Below, one piece after another: positions 10,531 to 22,410 of a stretch of 64,000 nt of DNA. Source of the DNA: Siderastrea siderea (taxonomy: Eukaryota > Cnidaria > Anthozoa > Scleractinia > Rhizangiidae); the NCBI GenBank assembly GCA_964030785.1, contig OZ034971.1:31658304-31722303 (forward strand), given 5' to 3'. A program made the position numbers and the translations under genes. Numbering within the stretch: position 1 is the first letter of the stretch; the number at the start of each line of letters is the position of its first letter. The notes under the pieces were generated by a model. That model worked only from the letters and a program-made list of their open reading frames with translations, did no database searches and was not told the DNA's origin.

Positions 10531-11442
10531 CTAACCAGCGTATGACGTGGGACAAATGGAGTCTGAACGTTGCTCCCTTCGTAAGTCCTCCTTCGTCAAC
10601 CCGTCCAACCAAGTATCTGCTTTCTGAGGTGGTGCTGTTGTGTCCGGTGCTGTGTGTCCGGTGGGATGGTGCTGTTGTTGTCGACCGGAGCTCCATGTGA
10701 TGGCACCACAAAATGAACCCTCATGGGACACTTGGTTGGCTTCCACCCTTTCGCAGTGTGAAAATTCATCAGCACTGCATGGCCGTCGAGACAAGGCATC
10801 TGCATTTCCATGCCGGCTTCCAGGGCGATACACAACTTCATAATCGTAGGTGCCAAGAATTTCTAACCAGCGAGCCAATTGTCCCTCCAAATCTTTAAAA
10901 CCCACCAGCCACCGCAACACTCCATGATCAGTGCGGACAAGAAACTTCCTCCCATACAGGTAATTGTGGAAGTGTCGTACTCCTCCTACTATAGCAAGAA
11001 GTTCGCGACGAGTGACGCAGTAGTTCCTTTCTACCTTCTTCAACGCTCTACTGAAATATGCTATCACCCTTTCAATCCCGTCTTGAACCTGGGAGAGGAC
11101 AGCACTGGTTGCCAAACCACTTGCATCTGCATCAAGAATGAACTGACCTTCACGAGTTGGGTACGCTAAAATCGGAGCTGAGACGAGCTTCTCTTTTAGG
11201 GTATGGAGTGCCTTCTCACAGTCCTCTGTCCAAGAAAATTCCTTTCCATTCTCAGTCAATTCGTGCAATGGCTTAGCAATGGTAGCGTACTCATGGACAA
11301 ATCGGGGGTAATATGAAGTCAAACCCAGGAAACTTCGAACATCTGCTGCAGAGTGTGGGGTTGGCCACGTGCCGATGGCTTCTGTCCTACTTGGGTCCGT
11401 GCTGACACCATCACCACTCACGATATGACCCAAAAACGCCAC
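10531..11442 (-). pseudogene. Gypsy reverse transcriptase C-terminal part and RNase H
   Basis: The 303-codon frame begins after a nonsense codon within the polymerase and contains FLGHIVSGDG (thumb region), then RNase H with DADASG, the YFSRAL block, ELLAIV and RTDH, followed by NADALSR near the tether. These are standard Ty3/gypsy RT-RNase H blocks. The frame drifts after the tether, where the spacer before integrase is reached. Continuous with 11515-12570 apart from stops. Confidence 0.9.
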
Positions 11443-11514
11443 TCGTCGTTAAAGAGGGAAACACTTCTTTGGGCTGAGCTTCAAGTTGGCTTCTCTTAGT
11501 CGCTGGAAAACCAG

Positions 11515-12570
11515 TCAGAGTCGGTTCAGCTCTTCCTCAAAGGTTGTGGCATGTACAATGATGTCATCCAAAAAGATAAGCAAAATTTCCCAGGGTAACC
11601 CAACAAGCACTTTCTCCATCAGTCTCTCGAATGTGGCTGGAGGGTTACATAAACCGAAGGGCATGCCACAGAACTGATAAAGGCCAGAACCCGTGGAGAA
11701 CGCAATCTTCTCTTTGTCACTTTCTGCCATCTCCACTTGCCAATACCCGCTCGCCAAATCTATAGTGCTGAACCACTGCAAACCTGACAGGGCATCCAGA
11801 CAATCTGCAATTCTTAGCAGAGGATAGGAGTCCTTAATGGTAACGCTGTTGAGTTTCCAACAGTCCACACGAAAGCAAAGGGTTCCGTCCTTCTTCCATA
11901 CCAGGACCACGGGAGAAGATCAGGAACTAGATGACAGCTCAATGACGCCCTTAGCCAACATTTTCTTCACCTCTTCCTGCACCTGTTCCTTGAGGTGGAA
12001 AGGAAGGCGCCTCGGGACTTGCTTAATAGGCCGCGTATCTCCTGTGTCGATCTTATAGCTTTCTATGTTCGTACGACCCAAAGGACTCGAGGTAGTGGCA
12101 AAGATATCCTGATATTCTATCAACAAGTTAGTTAAGGCTTCAGTCTGCTCTAAATTCGACCCATCTGCACTCCTACGCACTAGTTCACTGAGTTCAGGGG
12201 GAAAATCCTTTCCTTGATCTTCTTCTTTTGCTTTCTCTTCGAATTCTTGTGGTTGGGAAGCCTGTGCGGGCCGTACGTTTGTTCCTGTGGCGTCACCCAT
12301 ATTCTGCACTTCCTGCACTGGTTCGCAAAGAGTAGCGACAGTATTGCGGTAGACAGTTCTCGGATACGAAGTGGGGTTGAAGAGTCTAATGCGAATACAG
12401 TTGTTCCCCATTCTCACGAGAGTCCTTCCCACTAAAAGTTTGCTGCGATGGGCAAATTCCATTGTCGGTTCCAAAACCCCAACACTATCTTCCTCCCACA
12501 GATCTAACACTCTTGCTGCCGTTACCATTAAGCTGTTGGTAGGAATCACTACCGTCTCCTGTACGGCCAC
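11515..12570 (-). pseudogene. Gypsy protease-RT linker and reverse transcriptase core
   Basis: Two frames in the same register, split by a TGA near 11920 where a Trp codon is expected. The first (12570-11920) covers the linker and the start of the polymerase (VPRRLPFHLKEQV). The second has FSTIDLASGYWQV, MPFGLCNPPATFERLM and the catalytic FLDDII (11553-11573). Another TGA interrupts the palm/thumb transition near 11515. The blocks are typical of Ty3/gypsy polymerase. Confidence 0.9.
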
Positions 12571-12599
12571 TCTGTAACACTGGTGGCTGCTAGGCGAAG

Positions 12600-13020
12600 T
12601 TTCCGCAGAAGTTTGTTTGAAGTTTGTGTAGATGTCTTCAGTTACGTTTATTGAGGGGTTAGAAATAGTTTTAGGTCACCCTCTGGCCCTGGACTGATAT
12701 TACAACCGTGCTTTCTTAGTTAATCCATGCCTAGGATACCATCCACTTCAATGTCCGCTATCCATATCGCATGTCTGGCTCGGTGACCTTCTATCTCTAG
12801 GTCAAAGGTTCCTCTTCCGAAAAATGGTTTTGCACTGCCATCCGCAAGCACCATCCGATTCTATACGGGCTCTATTGTAGGTCTTATATTGGAGCCAGTG
12901 TCTACCAGTAGCGGAATGTCCACCCCGCCAACTTTACTCGGAACGTAGAGTCCCAGTTGAGCTTGGGATTCCCCTGAGGGAACCAGTTCTGAAGGGATGA
13001 AGGGGCCTTTCTTGACGATG
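12600..13020 (-). pseudogene. Gypsy aspartic protease, broken
   Basis: Minus-strand reading shows the catalytic LLVDTGSN motif (12894-12902 for D-T-G) and the downstream ILGMD block expected of retropepsins. Two in-frame stops interrupt it (TAG at 12861-12863, TAA at 12720-12722). Confidence 0.8.
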
Positions 13021-13039
13021 CTGGACCGAACTTAGACCC

Positions 13040-14237
13040 TCAAATTCGGTCCATCTCCATTTCGCTGGTTTGAGCGAGGTTCTGACGAGAGGTGCCTTGG
13101 GTAGTTAAGGCAAAAATGACCAGGGTACCCACAGTTCCAGCATTGAGATCCCGACTCCTCGCGCGCCACGTACTTCCTCTCTCCAGCCGAGCGGGTCCTT
13201 TGATCTTCTTCACCAATTCTTCGAAGAGCTGCTTCTTGAGCTCTTGCAGAATCTTGCTAACTGAAGGCTCAACGTTTTCACCCTCTTTCCCAGCAATCTG
13301 GCTTCCAACGGCACTCGTCACCATGCGACCAGGCCTGAGACGCTGTCGCTCCGACGCTTGAAAAGCTTCCAACTCAGTGGCGATATTAAGGGCTTCTTGC
13401 ACTGTCCCCGGTCGACTGTGGACTACGTGCCATTGCATCTCCGCGTCCTTTATAGCGTCAATCAAATGTTCTTTGACCAGGACGTCTTGGATGGCCAATG
13501 ATGCATTAAGATAAGCTTGTCGTACCAGTCTCTGTACCGCCTGTGCGAGTTCGGGGAGAGACTCATCCTTTTCCCTAGCACGATGTTTCAACTGTATGCG
13601 AAAAAGTTGGGTTTGTCCCTCGGTGCCAAACCGCGTTGACAAGGCCTCCGTGAGCGCCCGATAATTTCTCCTCGCGTAGCGGTCCAAATCAGCAAGAATC
13701 GCTTGCGCCGACCCCTCCAAGCTCGCACCGAGGTAGATGGCCTTGGTCGCCTCATCCCAGCCCTTGAGATCCGCAATTAACTCGAACTGAAACTGGTAGT
13801 CATCCCATGCTGATTTTCCATACGAATGGCGCGGGGCTTATCAACGGTTTCTCGGGAAAACGGCAATTCCGATCTCCTCTCTGACCAATTTCCGGTTCGC
13901 ACGCGCGCGCTTCCATTTCCAGCTGTCTTCCAGGCCCTGCGCGGCCCGCTGCCACATTATCAAGCCGCCATATTTTCTCGTTGAGTTGCTCGATTTGTGC
14001 CTGAAATTTCTCGGCCATCCGCCGCTCAATCTCTTCACTATTTGCCAGGAGCCTCTGACCTAGTTCCTGAACTGCCGATATAAACGACGCCGGAGACTCA
14101 CGACCGATTGAAGCCGAAAAATTCCCTTCGAGAGCCGCTGTGTTATTGATGCCGAAATCGTCACAATATGCAGCAGGCGGGTCCGTCACAAATGAGCCTG
14201 GTCGCAGTTCATTATAGCTCTCCTCAGCAGCTGCCAT
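13040..14237 (-). pseudogene. Gypsy Gag with zinc knuckle, two frameshifts
   Basis: The N-terminal frame starts at an ATG (14237) and runs 145 codons with a coiled-coil-like segment (LANSEEIERRMAEKFQ). A 1-nt slip near 13815, in a short A-run, moves the frame to the capsid-like part (13720-13040; LFRIQLKHRAREKDES, RLVRQAY). A second shift near 13170 precedes a zinc knuckle, CWNCGYPGH (about 13120), whose last Cys is replaced by Tyr. Gag assembles the retroelement particle; this copy cannot encode a full one. Confidence 0.85.
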
Positions 14238-14450
14238 CCTAAATCAACAACGTCACAATGTTTCTAACTAACTGCAACGGTCACCCGGCTCACGCCAGCA
14301 ACCAAACTCACAAACTCTGAACTCAAGCTAACTACAACTAAAATGCAAGTTTCGTGGAAGAAAGCAAGCCTCCACAACAACAACAACAACAACAACTACT
14401 ACTATTACTACAGGGTCCAGTACGACCCAGATCAACAGCAACAAATTTAA

Positions 14451-15240
14451 GGTGACCGAACACAGTTTTCTTGTACCTATGCGCTATTCATCGTTATTTT
14501 CAATCCACTGGCAGCTGGGCAGCCAAAATTGGCAAGATACAAGTTCAGCTAAAAGATATAATATTTTGATATGTTTTATTGGACTAGGCACCGTTACCAT
14601 GGCAACGCAGCTGGTAGTAAACCAGCATTAAATAATGGGTTGGTTATATTTTAAGAAAATCCAGTCGTTAGATTTTTTCCATCATTTGTCTCTAGAAGAC
14701 CCAGAAAAATACTGGCCTATTGACAATGGTCTCGTGAAATTTTGACAGAGAGATCTTCTGTTATTTTGTGTTTTGCATTTTAACGTTTTCTGAACATGTC
14801 CTCTGTCAAATTTCAATTTTTGTTTGCAGCGAGTTAAGTGTCTTCTGAACTATTATTCTACCAAATTTCATGAAATTCTAAGGAGCGGTTCCGTAGAAAT
14901 CAGTGCATTTCCACTTAATCGTGCCGTCACAATTTCTGGTTAACTGCGCATGCGCTGCATTTGACAGGATTCTCGATCTTTCTCGATCCATACAAACAAT
15001 CCCAGAAAGGCAGGGTGTTTTCCAATAGTATTATCTTTTCTACATTGAAAACAAACGTTTCTGACACATAACAAACTGTTTGATTGTTAAGACGGAAAAA
15101 ACACTGGCACAATCTTCATTGAACAAAATGAAATGACCGATGTACAGGCTCCATGTTTGTTTTTCTCAAAGCCTTGTGCGCACGCTTCTTCACGTCAGCA
15201 GCACAAATCGTAGAGCGCGCGCAAACTGTGTTCAGACACC
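14451..15240. mobile_element. Nested TTAA-target element (non-autonomous)
   Basis: TTAA at 14447-14450 and 15241-15244 brackets 790 bp whose ends are inverted: GGTGACCGAACACAGTTTTC at the left, and GGTGTCTGAACACAGTTTGC read inward from the right. A TTAA target with short inverted repeats suggests piggyBac or Kolobok ancestry. No transposase frame is present, so it would depend on a partner. Confidence 0.7.
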
Positions 15241-15362
15241 TTAACTACGCAATGTCTCGTTGTGCAGACCGCAAACAAGAACAACAGCCGCACTCAGCTA
15301 GTCTCAAAACAACCAAAACAAACGATCTGACCTTATTTTTGCTGACTTCGGCTGTGGCGATC

Positions 15363-15380
15363 CATCCCGCTCTGACACCA
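15363..15380 (-). other. Primer-binding site of the gypsy element
   Basis: Two bases inside the 5' LTR, the minus strand reads TGGTGTCAGAGCGGGATG. Its complement ends in CTGACACCA, as in many eukaryotic tRNA-Leu 3' ends; the tRNA assignment is from general knowledge. Confidence 0.65.
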
Positions 15381-15382
15381 AA

Positions 15383-15708
15383 TGTAACGTGCGCTGCGTC
15401 GATCGACGACCACAACAAATCCAGCCCTTAAATAACAGTTTATTCCTACACTCAGCGGCTCCTCTACAGTGCAAGATCAGCGCACTAAAAACCATTACAA
15501 CATGTAAGTCCCTTTTATACCTAGAGTTGCGTGTATACTACGTTGGTTATTCGCGATATAACCGTCCTACATAACTACGTTAATTATTTGTAATCTTAAC
15601 GGTTCTTTAGAGCTCGTGCACACACTTCTAAAATAACTGTTTCGTTACGTTTCTTAACGACTCCTTGACGCTCGTGCACAATAGTTCTAAAATAGCTGTT
15701 TCGTTACA
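15383..15708 (-). repeat. 5' LTR of the gypsy element
   Basis: 326 bp, same termini as the 3' LTR, about 15 differences. Confidence 0.95.
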
Positions 15709-15712
15709 GTAT
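15709..15712. other. Target-site duplication GTAT of the gypsy element (right)
   Basis: Matches 8899-8902. Confidence 0.75.
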
Positions 15713-16167
15713 CATTCTTTCATTATGATAGAAAGCTTCACATATCGGCGTAACTTGCCACTAGTGATATGTATCCATCTTTCTGATGTTGTCGGTCCGC
15801 GATTTTTAACTTCTGAAGCTACAAATATTCGATAGGGCTGAATGTCTTGGTGAAGAGTCTTTTAAGGGTACAGCTTTCTTTGAAAATTGCAACAATTGTC
15901 GAAACTTTACAGGGAGGTTCCGTTTCATGACTGTAATAGAAGCTTTAAGGTGAAGCAGTTTTCCTCAAGCAGGGTGTTTAACTGCGTTCAATCGCAACCT
16001 TTAATTTTCTTTAAGACATACTTCTTTAAGGCATAGGGGAGAAATTTGTCTGATCTCGCAGTTTCCGTGACATTTTTTTTTCTTCTTGTGCAATTAGAGG
16101 CTAGAAAAATCAAAATTCACGCCGATTTTCCAGGCATTATTCACAGGGAAAACGAATCTTCTGCATA

Positions 16168-17572
16168 CAGTGTGTTGCCCAGTTCTCGTACACTTTAGTT
16201 TGTATTCGCTATATCTTTTCGTCTGTGAGATAAAAATTTCTGAAATTTCTTCTAAAGGTAGCCCATTTACTTACCTTCAATATATAAAACGATTGGCCGC
16301 TTGATCGACGTATGTTCAAAATTATGCCATTTTTCCCAAAACCCCTTAGTTGCCCAGTCTTCGTACACCTGGCCCAGTTTTCGTACATCGACAAAACAAC
16401 ATTTCTCCACGGAAACGCTCGACGCAAACTGATGTGTCAGCCACCCTTCTGAGTGCATATCGTGTTTTCTCTTCGATTTGAGAATAAATGTCGGCTTAGC
16501 GACCAATGTTTGGTGTACAAAGCAAATGGTTATTCAGGGGGCGGATGTTTAATCGATCCTGCATCACTTTTGGGCGGCTTTTCTTACGTTCAATCCACTG
16601 TCTCGTACGTCATTTATTGCCTTGTTAAAGGTAATTGACAGGTTACTATTATGCGTATTACAACTGTTAAGAAAAGGCCTTATGAGATTCGACGTTTTCC
16701 TTCCGTTTCCGCTAATGCCTTTAGAATAGCAAACGCTTTACTTCCGTTTCCGCTTACGCTTGCTTTTCTTAGCTACTTTTGTAAATGTTTATTAGAATCG
16801 CAACAGAGTGGGAAAAAATCGGTGAAACCGGTAAACTAACGATATTTCAAGGTGTATGTCAACATTCTATGCGTAGACATCTACCTTAGTTAATTATCTG
16901 ACGATTTAGATTGTTTGCGTGGGATTACGTTTATTAAATATTCGTGACCTTTGCATGACCTGGATGTAAAGCGTCGCTGTTACACCACAACAAATACATG
17001 TAGTGTATCGTACTTTGCAAGGATTGTTGTATAATCTTTGCTGCACTTGCGACTTATTAGTTTCGAACAGTAAAGTTGAAAATTCAGTTCTTTAACTTAT
17101 TTAAAAATAGGTTTTGAGAAAGGCGCAGCTAAGTGTACGAAAACTGGCACAGTAGGTCGAAATGTATGCGAAGATTCTCACCGCTAAAATTCAGGAGCAG
17201 TTAAACTTAATAAGCTGGTGTTGAAAGGTCTTCCATTCACTTTCATCTTTTATCTATCATCTGTCCTAAAGTCATGAAGTTCCTTGCAAAATTACCTACA
17301 AAACGGGCTATTTGTTCATCTACAATACCTTTACTGTGCAGTGAAAAGTGCAAATATTAGCCGCTAAACTTTTACTCACCTCGAAAGAAATTGTCCGCAC
17401 TGACCTGCTTCTTTGTCAAAAATCGCGGCAAAACCGGCAATTTATAGCTGAAATGTTCCTTTTATTTTTGGAATTCTTAGGTGGACGAAGATTTAAATGA
17501 CCGACGAAAATAATGAAATAAAGTTCTTTTTGTACGAAAACTGGGCCCGTACGAAAACTGGGCAACATACTG
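16168..17572. mobile_element. TA-target element (Tc1/mariner-pogo type), non-autonomous, 1405 bp
   Basis: Flanked by TA (16166-16167, 17573-17574); copy B has the unfilled site GCATACAGCTATTTT near 42478. Termini are inverted: CAGTGTGTTGCCCAGTTCTC at left, and CAGTATGTTGCCCAGTTTTC read inward from the right. The core motif GCCCAGTTTTCGTAC or its complement recurs at about 16177, 16352, 16372, 17134, 17532 and 17549, all oriented outward from the centre. No transposase frame is visible; open frames inside are short. Confidence 0.85.
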
Positions 17573-18898
17573 TACAGTTATTTCAAAAATCTGTTCCGCA
17601 TATTTCATTGATTTGTTGCGCCATGTGACGTACTATGATAACAAAAATAACTTTCTTTCTTTATGTATATAGTTCTCTTTCGAGATTTTTCCTTCAGAAA
17701 ACTATTATAGAGCTATGATGACACGGATTTTGGCCAATGATAACGTCTGTTTTGTATGGCTCATTTCTAGTGAATGTTTATCGTTGAATTAACGCACACG
17801 ATCAAAGTCGAAGATCTTAATTCAAAATATGTGCCTCTGTCGGCCCAAATATAAAGCCACATAAGAATTGCTAATTGCTCCTGGCTAATTGTTTTGTCTT
17901 AAATGAAAAGTCTTTGAGTTTCAGACGATTTTTGAATCGACGAGATGGTGGCAATTCGTCCTCACTAATGGATTCGAAACCTCACTTTTTTGTTTCTCAG
18001 AAAATAAGAACGGACCAAAAACCTTATTTTGAAATACTAGTCAGATCCTTAAGTTTCTTTTTTGTATGTGTCCTGCGTATTTGGAAGTTTATTGAGCTTA
18101 GCACGGCTCTAGATGTTGAGTTATTTAACGCTACATAAATGCAACGAGATATGTCAAGTGCATGCGTGTAAAAGAATTTCAAATTTTAGAATTTATTCTA
18201 TTTTATTTGCACATGTTGAAGATATTCGGACTGCCCATTGTTGATCATCTATTTTAATTGCAAATGTTAAAGCTTTTCGGACTGACCATTGTTGATCTTA
18301 AAAGATTTGTTTTCAGAAGATTCAGAAAGTCATGCATACTCTCAGAAACTCAAAACAGGATACGAAACTGTGGTAATTTTGCGTACGGCAGGCCCTTTAA
18401 CATGGTTATTTTGGAAACAAAATCCTGTTCTTTGCAATGAGTCAAATATTGCAAACTTCCTGTGATACAACGGGTTGCAGGTGACGTAACAGTTCAAACG
18501 TTAGGGTAGTAGGCCCGTAATAACTTGGTGTTCAAGGGTGAACCAGTTGAATAAGAGATGCCTCATTGTGCTCTTTATAATATAAAGCAATTAGAAATCA
18601 AAAGAATCGATACTGAGCTAACTGCCCTGAAGAAAACTGATTAACTAAACAGAAAAGAACGGCAGAGGACCCTGGACGACTAGTGATCAGTAGTAATCTC
18701 CTTTGCTAGAATCTGCTTTGTTGGAACTGTTCGGGTTTTTAAGGAACAGATAAGTAGCAATAAATGTGTCGCCTTCTTTTCTAGGCCACTCAGGTGTATC
18801 ATGCATCCAAGCCGCTGAATAACATTGAAGTTTCGATAAAACTGGACTAACAACCTGTGTTAGACTCTCATCTCATCCGGGGATTGTTGTTGAAACCT

Positions 18899-20902
18899 AC
18901 TACATGTCCGAGCCAACAGGATAACCTCTACCTTGAAACGACGTATAGCTCTCGGTCCTTTTCTTTCCGAAATAGTAGCCTGGGTTAATTCAAAGGTTGG
19001 AAAATGTTCCTGAAGCGAAAACATTTTATCGAGTAGAATTTAACGCTATGAAATGGATGTTGTAAGAGCTTTTCATAAGGATTAAGTGAGACGTTTGAAT
19101 GCAATGTAGGCGTTTGTAGGACTACTGCTCTAAAAGGAGAAAAAGGGTTAGGAAATGGAAGAAAGATTTCGTAAAGAAGTTTTAGTTGAGTTTAATTGTT
19201 GTATAACGGTTTATGGTCTGCGCTTAAAGCAGATTACTGGCTCAAGTTTGATGGTTCTAGCACAGGAAGACCACAATTCAGCAGATGTAGTGTGCATGTT
19301 CAGCGATGTCTTGGCACACTCTCTAGGCGCAATCTAAAGGGTTCTGTTAACTAAGAAGTGTGAAATAAAACCAATTAACAAACAATACAAATTATTTCTG
19401 TTTGCCTGGTGTATAATTGGCTGTTGTGCTGTTATCCAAACAGCCGTTCAAGGTGTTGCTTCTTAATTGCTAAACTGTTGTTAATTCTTGTAAGCTCAAT
19501 AGCAAAACGACAGTCTCGGATCTTCCAAAGGGTGAAATGGAAATACTGATTTCCAAAAAGTTTTCAACCCTTTGTATACAACCAAAGTAATGTTGCTAGA
19601 GAGCCATGAACGAGCACAGCTTACCACCGAAACAGTGACTGGTATTCCTGTGGTTCAACAAAAGGAATTACCGTGAGGTTATTTCGCAACTGCAATTGTT
19701 GACATAAGCCTCAGTAAACGGCAGTTTAGCAGGATTGATATTTCTGCTCTTCTTTAGCAAGAAAGCTTTAACGTTGCCATAGTGAGCACCATTGAGAGTA
19801 CAAGTGTGGCAACACTATCGTTTGGGTTTCTAGTCTTTAAGAACCATACTGATATAGCGATCAGAAACAAGGGAGTCATTACAGCATTGCTGTCAAACAG
19901 TCAAAGAAACGAGCCGGGTAAATAGCTGACATCACTTCTTGACAAGGGGGCTCAAATATAATTGAACGGCTAGTAAAAAAGCACGCAGGTCGGTTACACG
20001 CACTATTAGGTTGATTCAAAATAATTCACTTGTGTTATCTCAATTTTGTGGGTCGATTCACATTGCACTACATCTAAGACAAGCATACTGCCAGATCCGT
20101 TTTGTTCCCTTGTCAGCAAATGAGGGGACAAAAACTTTCTTTTTTTCTACAAATTGCACTTATAGCACGTTTTTGAACCCGGCATGCAGCACCGGGTTAT
20201 CCCGAGGCCGGTGTCAGTGACGCTGAGGTCCAAGATCCGGAGATCCTTGTATACTGTCGAACCAGATTCATTTGTACTATTTGATAATCCTTTGGTCCTA
20301 TTTGTTATGGCTGTTGGAAGGGGATATCCTCATCTTTCAGTACCAGAACCAATTTTTGCAGCAAAGACATCGATTTCTTCAAAGACACTCCCTTATTTAC
20401 TAGTCCTTGAATTTAAACTACCCGTCGATTAATCAAGCGATATCACTCAAGTTATGTCCGCTAGCCGGTCTGCGCTGCTTTTCATGATTTTTTGATGCAA
20501 ATCACAGTAAAAGTTAAACTACACCTAAATCACTACCCACAGTGTCTTGCCGAACTTATTCTGGACAATAAATAATATTATTGCTTAATGTAAACATTCC
20601 AGAACGGCCATACAGTAACAGAGTGGGGCCGAATCACGCACATCAGCGTGACATTCTTCGACAGTGCTCCATCAAAAATGTTCCTTTTTAGTGTGTAAAA
20701 AAACGTTTTTGTGTCTCATTAATAAAGTAAACTATTGAGCATGTAATTTCTGCCTGAACGGTGATCAAATATTTAGAGAACGAGGTGATTAAGTTAGAAA
20801 ATGAACAGTGCTCCATCAGAAAGTCAGTGTAGAATTAATAATAAAGTCTCTTTTATAAGGTTTCAGTGGAGCACTGTTTGAAATCCCGCCGCAAATTTGT
20901 TT
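18899..20902. other. Copy-A-only stretch left of the BEL element
   Basis: Not present in copy B. Open frames such as 20184-20432 plus (82 codons) have no motif I recognise. The 11-mer ACAGTGCTCCA occurs at 20661 and 20805 and inverted at 20867-20877. Confidence 0.4.
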
Positions 20903-20907
20903 CGTAT
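20903..20907. other. Target-site duplication CGTAT of the BEL element (left)
   Basis: CGTAT, repeated at 27149-27153. Confidence 0.9.
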
Positions 20908-21262
20908 TGTTTCCTCGACCGAAGCGGTTAATAAGTTCACCAACGTGTCAAAGGACTCTCAGTTTATTTGCTGTCTCGTATAGGGTTGTACCTGGTTTAC
21001 AGCTTTGAGTCTTTCGAAACCTGTATTAACATCACAACGATAATTATACACAACAATATTGCCAAAGTTGAATGATTGAATATTTACATACCCGATGGCT
21101 CTTATTTAATTCTTTATCTTCGGGAGGAAAACCGGTGGTAATCTGAACTGTCGTTCGCAATGTCACTAATTACAATTAATTATCGATTGTAACGTAATTC
21201 TCTCATTAATTATCGATTGTAACGTAATCGTCACAAATTAAGAATTCGTTTCCAACGAAACA
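20908..21262 (-). repeat. 3' LTR of the BEL element
   Basis: 355 bp. Contains two close copies of ATTATCGATTGTAACGTAAT near its right end. The minus strand reads AGAGAATGGGGAG immediately before it, a plausible polypurine tract. Confidence 0.95.
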
Positions 21263-21329
21263 CTCCCCATTCTCTGAAAGTGTAAAATACGGAGTCCTTA
21301 GTTTTTTGTGTCCCTTTTTTTTTAATATT

Positions 21330-21881
21330 TTAATCTTGACCCTGGAGTTCGTCTGCTTCGTCGACGGGGGCAATCACAACAAGTCGCTGTACGGGTCGCT
21401 CTACTGTCACATAACCCCGACCTTTGTAGATTTGTACCTTTTCGTTTAGCACTGGGTTCTTGTATTGGATCTCAACCTTTCTGACCTTGCCGTCCTTTCC
21501 CGGATTAGCTGTTACGACGCGTCCGAGTTTCCATTTACCTCTTACTTGATTCGAATCTTGAATTAGCACGATGTCGCCAACCTTAACGTCGCGCTTACAT
21601 GTATGCCATTTTTGTTTTATTAATAAACTCGGAAAGAAGTCACGTGTCAATCTGTTCCAAAACACGTTTATGATGCCTTGCACAAAGTAGAAACGGCGGC
21701 GAGGATTTGCGTCTCTTTCAAATGGTCCGCTGGGGATTCTTGCAGATGCACGTCCTAATAAGATATTATTCGGACAGAGATATGCTCCATCTTCAGGTGT
21801 TGTGGGATGTCGCCCTATTGGTCTTTCATTAATTAAATTTGCGACCTCGAAACAAACTGTCTGGAGCTCTGAATATATCAT
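21330..21881 (-). pseudogene. BEL integrase C-terminal part
   Basis: 183-codon frame carrying the region after the catalytic Glu: NLINERPIG, NNILLGR, then KVGDIVLIQDSN and WKLGRVV, as in the C-terminal domain that follows BEL/Pao integrase. A 1-nt loss near 21960 separates it from the catalytic core; the Glu itself lies in the NGISEALIKSV block at about 21935. Confidence 0.85.
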
Positions 21882-21996
21882 GATGTTCTGGCCGATTGCT
21901 GCGGTGATAGCTCGTTTGACGGATTTTATAAGGGCTTCTGAGATTCCGTTCTGCCAGGGGCGTCAGCTGGTGTAAATTCCCACTTTAGTCCTTCGA

Positions 21997-22410
21997 TCAC
22001 TCCAAACTCTTCGAGTTTTTCATATCCCAGCCCTTTGTCATGTTTCGTAGCTCTTCATTAGCTGATACCAGTTGTGGGCCATTATCTGAGTAAAGCTTTG
22101 CAGGATACCCTCTCAGTGATGCAAACCGTCTCAATACGAGTAAGAATGCTTCCGTGCTGTAATCAGATGCCAGGTCAATATGAACGGCTCTTGTACTCAT
22201 GCAATTGAATAGAAGCCCATAACATTTTCCAATCGTCCGTCTCTTTACTTGATCTCTTATTTTCAGTGGTCCGAATAAGTCGATTGCTATGTTGTGCCAT
22301 GGAGGGGACGGTTTGAGTCTTTCTTCCGGAAGTTGTCCCATGGTTTGTACACTTAGATTTCCGTCCAATTTCTTGCAGATGACACACTTGTGTCTGATGG
22401 AGCTAACCAT
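21997..22410 (-). pseudogene. BEL integrase catalytic core
   Basis: Shows the zinc-region cysteines (KCVICKK), the first catalytic Asp in AIDLFGP, the second in YSDNGPQL. The HH half of the zinc finger (GIGHHGVS) lies upstream in another frame because of a shift near 22515. Confidence 0.85.

Larger units (their letters stand above)
14238..15382 (-). other. Gypsy 5' leader
   Basis: Holds a (CAA)n/(CTA)n tract at about 14373-14412, the nested TTAA element and the primer-binding site. Without the nested element the leader is about 350 bp. Confidence 0.75.
8903..15708 (-). mobile_element. Ty3/gypsy LTR retrotransposon, degenerate, minus strand
   Basis: A 6806-bp element with 326-bp LTRs (TGTAACG...CGTTACA) and a 4-bp GTAT duplication. 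On the minus strand the order is LTR, primer site, leader, Gag with zinc knuckle, protease, reverse transcriptase, RNase H, integrase, purine tract, LTR; integrase after RNase H is the gypsy order. All coding parts carry stops or frameshifts. The LTRs differ at about 15 positions by hand count. A TTAA element is nested in the leader (14451-15240). No envelope-like frame is present. Confidence 0.95.

Noticed and set aside
10640..12577. Plus-strand open frames inside the gypsy element
   Set aside because: Shadows of the minus-strand polymerase; no motif of their own.
12861..12863. Programmed readthrough or frameshift in the gypsy polyprotein
   Set aside because: Stops and shifts occur at many sites, including inside catalytic domains, so decay is the simpler reading.
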